Source: Dryomyza anilis
Taxonomy: Eukaryota > Arthropoda > Insecta > Diptera > Dryomyzidae
Length of the DNA stretch: 64,000 nt
Assembly: GCA_951804985.1 (NCBI GenBank)
Contig: OX638131.1
Coordinates: 106,598,464-106,662,463 of the forward strand
Direction: 5' to 3'
The notes under the pieces were generated by a model. It saw nothing but the letters and a program-made list of their open reading frames with translations. It did no database searches and had not been told where the DNA came from. Position 1 is the stretch's first letter; each line of letters begins with the position of its first letter. The position numbers and the translations under genes were made by a program. Of the stretch, positions 59,281 through 64,000 are shown one piece after another.

Positions 59281-60095
59281 AGATTTTAACAATGCTTTTT
59301 AATTTTGTTTTGTTTTTATTTATCTTTAATTTTTATATTTGTTTTTAATTTTTCGAGATTTTTAAAAAATTGCATTTTTCTCTTTTTTCTCTTTTCTTGT
59401 CTATTTTTAAATTTATTTTTTTTCTTTTTTTTAATTTTTCATTTATTTGTCCTTTTATTTTTTTAATTGTTTTTTTTTTTTTTTATTTTATTTATTTTTG
59501 TTTTTAATTTTTTTCTCATTTTTATTACTCTTATTTTTAATTTTTTTTTTAATTTAAAATTTTTGATATTTTTTTTTCATTTCATTTTCTATTTTCGTTA
59601 TTTTTTTCTTTTCTTTTTATTTAAATTTGGTTTTTGATTAATTTGTTTTATTATTTTACTTGTCTTTCTATTTATGGTTTACATTTTTCTGAAATCTTGT
59701 TTTTTTTTTTGCAATTTTTCTTTCTTAATTTTTTTTCAATTCATTTTCATTCTTTTTTTATCATTAATTTTTATTTAGTTTTTTATTTTCCCAGATATTT
59801 AAATATTGCATTTTTTCCTCTTTTTTATGTTTTTTATCTTTTCTTTTCTTTTAATTTTTATCTTTTTATTTTTTCGTTTATTTGTCTTTTTTTTTAATTT
59901 TTTTTTAATTTTATTCATTTTTGTTTTAAATTTTTGTTAATTTTTTTTTAATTTAATTTATTTTTGTTTTTAATTTTTTTTCTCATTTTTTTTTGTACTT
60001 ATTTTTAATTTTTTTTTTTAATTTAATTTTTTTTATTTCATTTTCTTTTTTAGTTATTTTTTCTTTTCTTTTTTTTAAATTTGATTGTTGATTAA
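59281..60095 (+). repeat. T-rich low-complexity tract, left part
   Basis: Irregular TTTTTAATTTTTT, TTTATTTTTG and TTTTCTTTTC words. The mini-me at 60096-60820 interrupts the tract, which continues beyond it. Confidence 0.85.
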
Positions 60096-60820
60096 TTTTT
60101 TTATACCCTACACTAAGAGTGAAAGGGTATATTCAGTTTGGTACGCCGTTTGTAACACCCAGAAGGAAGCATCTCCGGTATGGAAAAGTATATATATTCT
60201 TGATCAGCATGACCTCCTGAGTCGATTTAGCGATGTCCGTCTGTCTGTCCGTCTGTCTGTCTGTCTGTCCGTCCGTCTGTCCGTCTGTCTGTTGAAATCC
60301 CTACTACTTTTAAAATTGAAGAGCTAGATAAATGAAACTTATAACTTAGATTACTAATATAACTACGCTGTATGTGCGAGATCGGTCCATTGTGACCTAT
60401 GATCCGACCACTTATGTTCAAATACCTCATATAAAATTTACATATAAAGATCAATTTTTATGTATACGTGCTTAGGTAAACTTTTTTGGTCAAATATATA
60501 TTGATATCATGCTGAAATACATGATAATAATGTTTTCCGGCGAAAAGACTTGTGGTTCACAAAAAAAATCGAAATTCGGTACACCTACCCATTTTTAAAT
60601 ATGGGTATCAAATGAATGGAAATTCTTCAGCGAATGAATGTTTGTAGTTATTTTCAGGATTCGTATACCCTGGTGACCTATATATCACTTTGAATGGTAA
60701 CCACACATATGTGTAGGGTATTTATAGTCGGCTTAGACCGACTATAATTTTGATAATCCTAACTATGATAATTACACCTACTTTAAAATTTCCCATGTGA
60801 TCTAACCTTCCCAACTGGTT
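60096..60820 (+). mobile_element. mini-me-type element, copy 4
   Basis: About 725 bp, TTTTTATACCCTACACTAAG to CTTCCCAACTGGTT, with the core near 60187 and the GTCY tract at about 60236-60293. It is nearly the same as copy 2, with small length differences in the GTCY tract and an internal deletion near 60376 (GTGCGAGATCGG where the others have GCGAAAAAATTGG). Confidence 0.9.
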
Positions 60821-61255
60821 TATTATTTTACTTGACTTTCTATTTATGTTTTCCATTTTTCATTTTCTGAAATATATTGTTTTTTTGCAGTTTTCCTTAT
60901 TCTTTTTTCTTTAATATTTATTTTAGTTTTTAATTTTTCCAGATATTTAGAAAATTGTTTTTTTTTCTCTTGTTCTCCTTTTCTGTTTTTGCTCTTTTTA
61001 TAATTTAATTTATTTTCTTGTCTTTTTATTTTTTAATTTATTTACTTTTTATTATTTTTTTTTAATTTTTATTTTTTTCTCTTATTTTTTGCTTTTTTTA
61101 AAATTTCTTTTATTTTTCTCAAATATTTAAAATTTTTACTTTTTTTTCGCAATTTTCATTTTATTTTTCTTTATGTTTTAAATTTTGTTTTTTTTTTTTC
61201 ATTTTCTTATTTTTTTTTTTTCTTATATATTCTTTTTGATTATTTTTTTCGTAGT
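60821..61255 (+). repeat. T-rich low-complexity tract, right part
   Basis: Continues the composition seen before the mini-me insertion (TTATTTTACTTGNCTTTCTATTTATG-like words also occur near 59650), suggesting either a split tract or a duplicated segment. Confidence 0.75.
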
Positions 61256-61500
61256 CTTTCGCTGTTCACTTGCGTGAAATTTGCGTATGAACGTGCGTGC
61301 GTGAGTAAGTGCATGTGTGTCACCATTGTCTGTATGTGTTGTATGTATATGTGTGACTGTGTCTGTGGCTGCGTGTGCTTGTGTCTGTGCGTTCGTGCGC
61401 GCACATTAAGCGCACTCATGCAGTGTGTTTTTAATAATGTTTTCTTTTGTTTAGTGCTGCAAAACAATGCGAATTTTAATGAATTTCAAACATAATAAAA
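61256..61500 (+). repeat. GT-rich tract
   Basis: 61280-61405 is an irregular TGTG/TGCG-rich stretch, including GTGCGTGCGTGAG and GTGCGCGCAC. Alternating purine-pyrimidine sequence of this kind can adopt Z-DNA. Frames on both strands are translations of it. Confidence 0.7.
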
Positions 61501-62684
61501 TATTGAAAATATAAGTAAATTTTTAAATTTCATTTTATATATCGTTCTGTCATGCCAAAGCTTTGCAAAATTTGGGAAATAAAATTTGAAAGTTTAAAGC
61601 GCTTTAAAAATTAGTATAAAATTTTTGATTTTTTTTTTTTTTTTGTTATTTAGGCTTATTGTTCAATTATTATTACGTGTATATTGAATATCACAAATTT
61701 TAATAAAATAACTTTAAGTATTACTATTTAATACAATAAAATTAAAAAAAAATCAAAAAGAAAAACATTAAATAAAATCCCAAATAAAAGAACACAGCTA
61801 AAGAGCTAAATAACTGTAAAAGCGTCAAATTATATCCGGTCTTGAACAAATAATGACTCTCATTTGATGCAGTATTCTGGAACAACGCACAGCAAAGCAG
61901 TAACAGCTTTTGCAGTTCGACTGCTGCTATATAACCCTACAACTATTCTAACTTTTCTATTATTATCATCATCATGTCTCTCTTTCGCACACACACCTTT
62001 TAGTTTTCCCAACTCTCTGAACCATATATATTTTTTTTCCCCAACAACTTTAAATTGTGATTGTTTTGTACTTGATGGCTCAAGTCTGCAATGTCCATCT
62101 TTATGTCCGTTTTTATTGTGTCCCAAGAAATATTTATATTCATTTTTGCTGCTGCAAAAGTTTTCTCTTTATTTTTGATTTTTTCTTTTCTATTTTATTA
62201 TATTTTCAGTTAACTTTTGTAGTTTTTATCTTAAAGTTTAATCAAATATGAGCAACATTCTGTTACGTATTTTGGGCATTTGTTTTGAGCATCAGGTTCC
62301 CCAGTCTCCATCGCAAGTTCAATCAATGCACTTGGTCCCTTGGTCCCACATGACAATCTGTGGCACCTCCCATACCCCCTGGTATTTTGTGCAATATTTG
62401 CTACTTTGCTGCCTGCCAAAGTGCAACAAAAGTTTGCAAAAGTCCTGCTGTTTTGCTTTTCCGAAAAGTAAATTGTCTGTGTTTTTATAGTTCATTCATT
62501 GAATTGTATTCAAATCAAATAAAATGCATTTGTCGGACTTGTGATAATAAAAATAAATATAATGCAAATATTCAAGTGTTGCCTTTTTCGAATACTTAAA
62601 ATACAACATATTTAAATTCTTCTGATAAAATTCAAATTTTAATTTATTTTTAGTTATTTTTAGACGATTTTTTATTATAAGCAC
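61501..62684. other. Low-repeat island
   Basis: 61810-62500 has even composition. Opposed short frames (104 and 80 codons plus; 88 and 62 codons minus) show no recognisable motif. No element ends or RNA genes were found. Confidence 0.4.
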
Positions 62685-64000
62685 CTTATAGAACCCTTTT
62701 AAAGCTATTTACGCTTGTTTAAAATTGTGTACAGTAATTGCAAATAATTATAAAATTCTTATCATTTTACTTTAAAACTATATATTTAATTTTTAATAAA
62801 ATCATAAAAAACCATTATAAAATCCTTTTAGAAGCTAAATTTAATATAAAGCATTTATTAAAGTTTATGTTAAAATTTTTAATATTTTAAATTCTTTAAT
62901 TTTTAATTATAAATCATTTTGTATTATTATTTTTTTTTTAAATATATATTTTTTAAGTTATTAAAGTCACTTTGAGTATAAAGCCCTTCTAGAACTTTCT
63001 TAGAGCTATTTCCGTTTGTTTAGAATTTTTATTATACAGCTTAGTATAAATTATGTTTAACTAATATTAAACAGGCTCGTATTTAAGCATACTTTAACGG
63101 GTATTATTTAAATTTGAATCAAATCATGTAGAATTATTTTAATTAATATACAGCCATTTTAAAACTCTATATATATTTTATAATATTGGAAATTCTTTTA
63201 TTTTCAAAATTTGCATTATTTATTTTAAACAGAAAAACTACATTTAAAACCATTTTAAATCCATTTTAAAGCCCTAAGAACCGCACTCAATATTTTTTAA
63301 AATATTGTAAATGCTTTATTTTTCAAATAAAAAATATTTTTCATTTTCTTAGAAGGTCTTTAGTTATATTTTAATCAAATATCAATTACAAATAACTTGC
63401 TTTACTTATTTCAGTCACTTTCAGTTATGAAAAAACGTTATAGCACCTTTTTAAAGCTTTTTATGTTTGTTTTAAAATTTTATTTTTATTACAAACGACT
63501 ATAAATATTTTTTTTGTTGTATTAAAACATGCTAATATCAAAAAATATTTTAAAACTTTGTATTTAGATTATGAGCCAATCATGTAAAAACATTTTAAAG
63601 CCATTTTGAACATATTTGTTATATACCAACGTTTTAAATCTCCTTTAAATTTTCTAATATTTTCTAATTTTATTTTCCAAATATAAATCATTTCGTACTA
63701 AGTAAAAATACAAATCTAAAAGACCTAAATACTAAAACCTTTACATAGATTTCTAAACCATTAAATTCTAAAAAATGGATTTATATTCCATTTTTTAAGA
63801 GTTTTATCTCTTAACGTTTTCCAGTTAATTTATTTGAATATTATTTAACGTCTCTTGAGATATTATTTTTCTAAAGAAATATAACAGCACCTCTTATAAA
63901 AATATAAATCTTAAAGTACTTTACTAAAACCTTTACATTGATTTTTAAACCATAGAATTTTAGAAAATAGATTGAAATTTAATTTTATATCTTCTAATTA
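62685..64000. repeat. Diverged repeats to the window end
   Basis: A block like CCTTTTAAAGCTATTTACG then TTGTTTAAAATT occurs near 62693, 62993 and 63447. Near the end, ACTAAAACCTTTACAT with AAACCAT following recurs at about 63732 and 63924, 192 bp apart. Between these, AACCATTTTAAA words are frequent. It is a decayed repeat region that probably continues beyond the window. Confidence 0.5.

Overview
The window looks like repeat-rich, strongly AT-biased nuclear DNA from a higher (probably calyptrate) fly. That placement is inferred from repeats, not genes. There are four copies of a mini-me-type dipteran element with its conserved TATATATTCTTGATCAGCAT core and GTCY microsatellite. There is also a Tc1/mariner transposon, a tRNA-derived SINE and a Helitron-like element with a TCTATATATATAAAA start. 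Between the repeats lie short islands with CAA/CAG/GAT trinucleotide runs and (CA)n tracts, as is common in fly introns and intergenic DNA. I found no intact host protein gene, rRNA or functional tRNA. The only recognisable protein-coding remnant is a broken mariner transposase at 33007-33890. The very long open frames at 38975-41596 are by-products of a compound microsatellite.

Layout. 0.3-2.4 kb: a foldback MITE, a possible LINE tail, a tRNA-derived SINE (minus strand) and a Helitron-like element with an internal 15-bp minisatellite. 3.0-8.45 kb: a degenerate satellite built on GAGTCGAAATGGAAG-like units, with ~595-bp higher-order periodicity and an apparently exact 1998-bp tandem duplication (3482-7477). 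8.5-9.8 kb: a less AT-rich island. 9.9-11.5 kb: a 19-bp minisatellite whose unit recurs at 52.1-53.4 kb. 12.2-20.1 kb: nested foldback MITEs, a long-stem hairpin MITE and a 20-bp minisatellite. 21.3-27 kb: several further arrays and another foldback MITE. 27.3-27.9 kb: a non-repetitive island with a possible core promoter. 28.3-29.2 kb: a mini-me element inside a TA-flanked MITE. 29.4-31 kb: an array rich in ACGAATAATATTCGT. 31.96-34.14 kb: a long-armed foldback element interrupted by a 1250-bp mariner. 34.2-35.1 kb: a 947-bp relative of the first MITE. 35.2-36.8 kb: a TTTTTG-rich tract interrupted by a 394-bp MITE. 37.8-38.6 kb: mini-me. 39.3-41.36 kb: a compound microsatellite ending in about 216 nearly perfect TTTACC hexamers. 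42-56 kb: a succession of unrelated short-unit minisatellites separated by low-repeat islands. 56.9-61 kb: a second hairpin MITE and two more mini-me copies. 62.7-64 kb: diverged repeats.

The main content is layered mobile-element history: MITEs inside MITEs, mariner inside a foldback element, and mini-me inside a MITE. One MITE insertion (18947-19773) can be read against a related uninterrupted copy at 16.4-16.5 kb, which supports a TA target duplication. The best lead for an undescribed system is a group of TA-flanked foldback elements sharing CACAGAAAAAAA termini but differing in their interiors. All coordinates, copy numbers and identities were read by eye without alignment.
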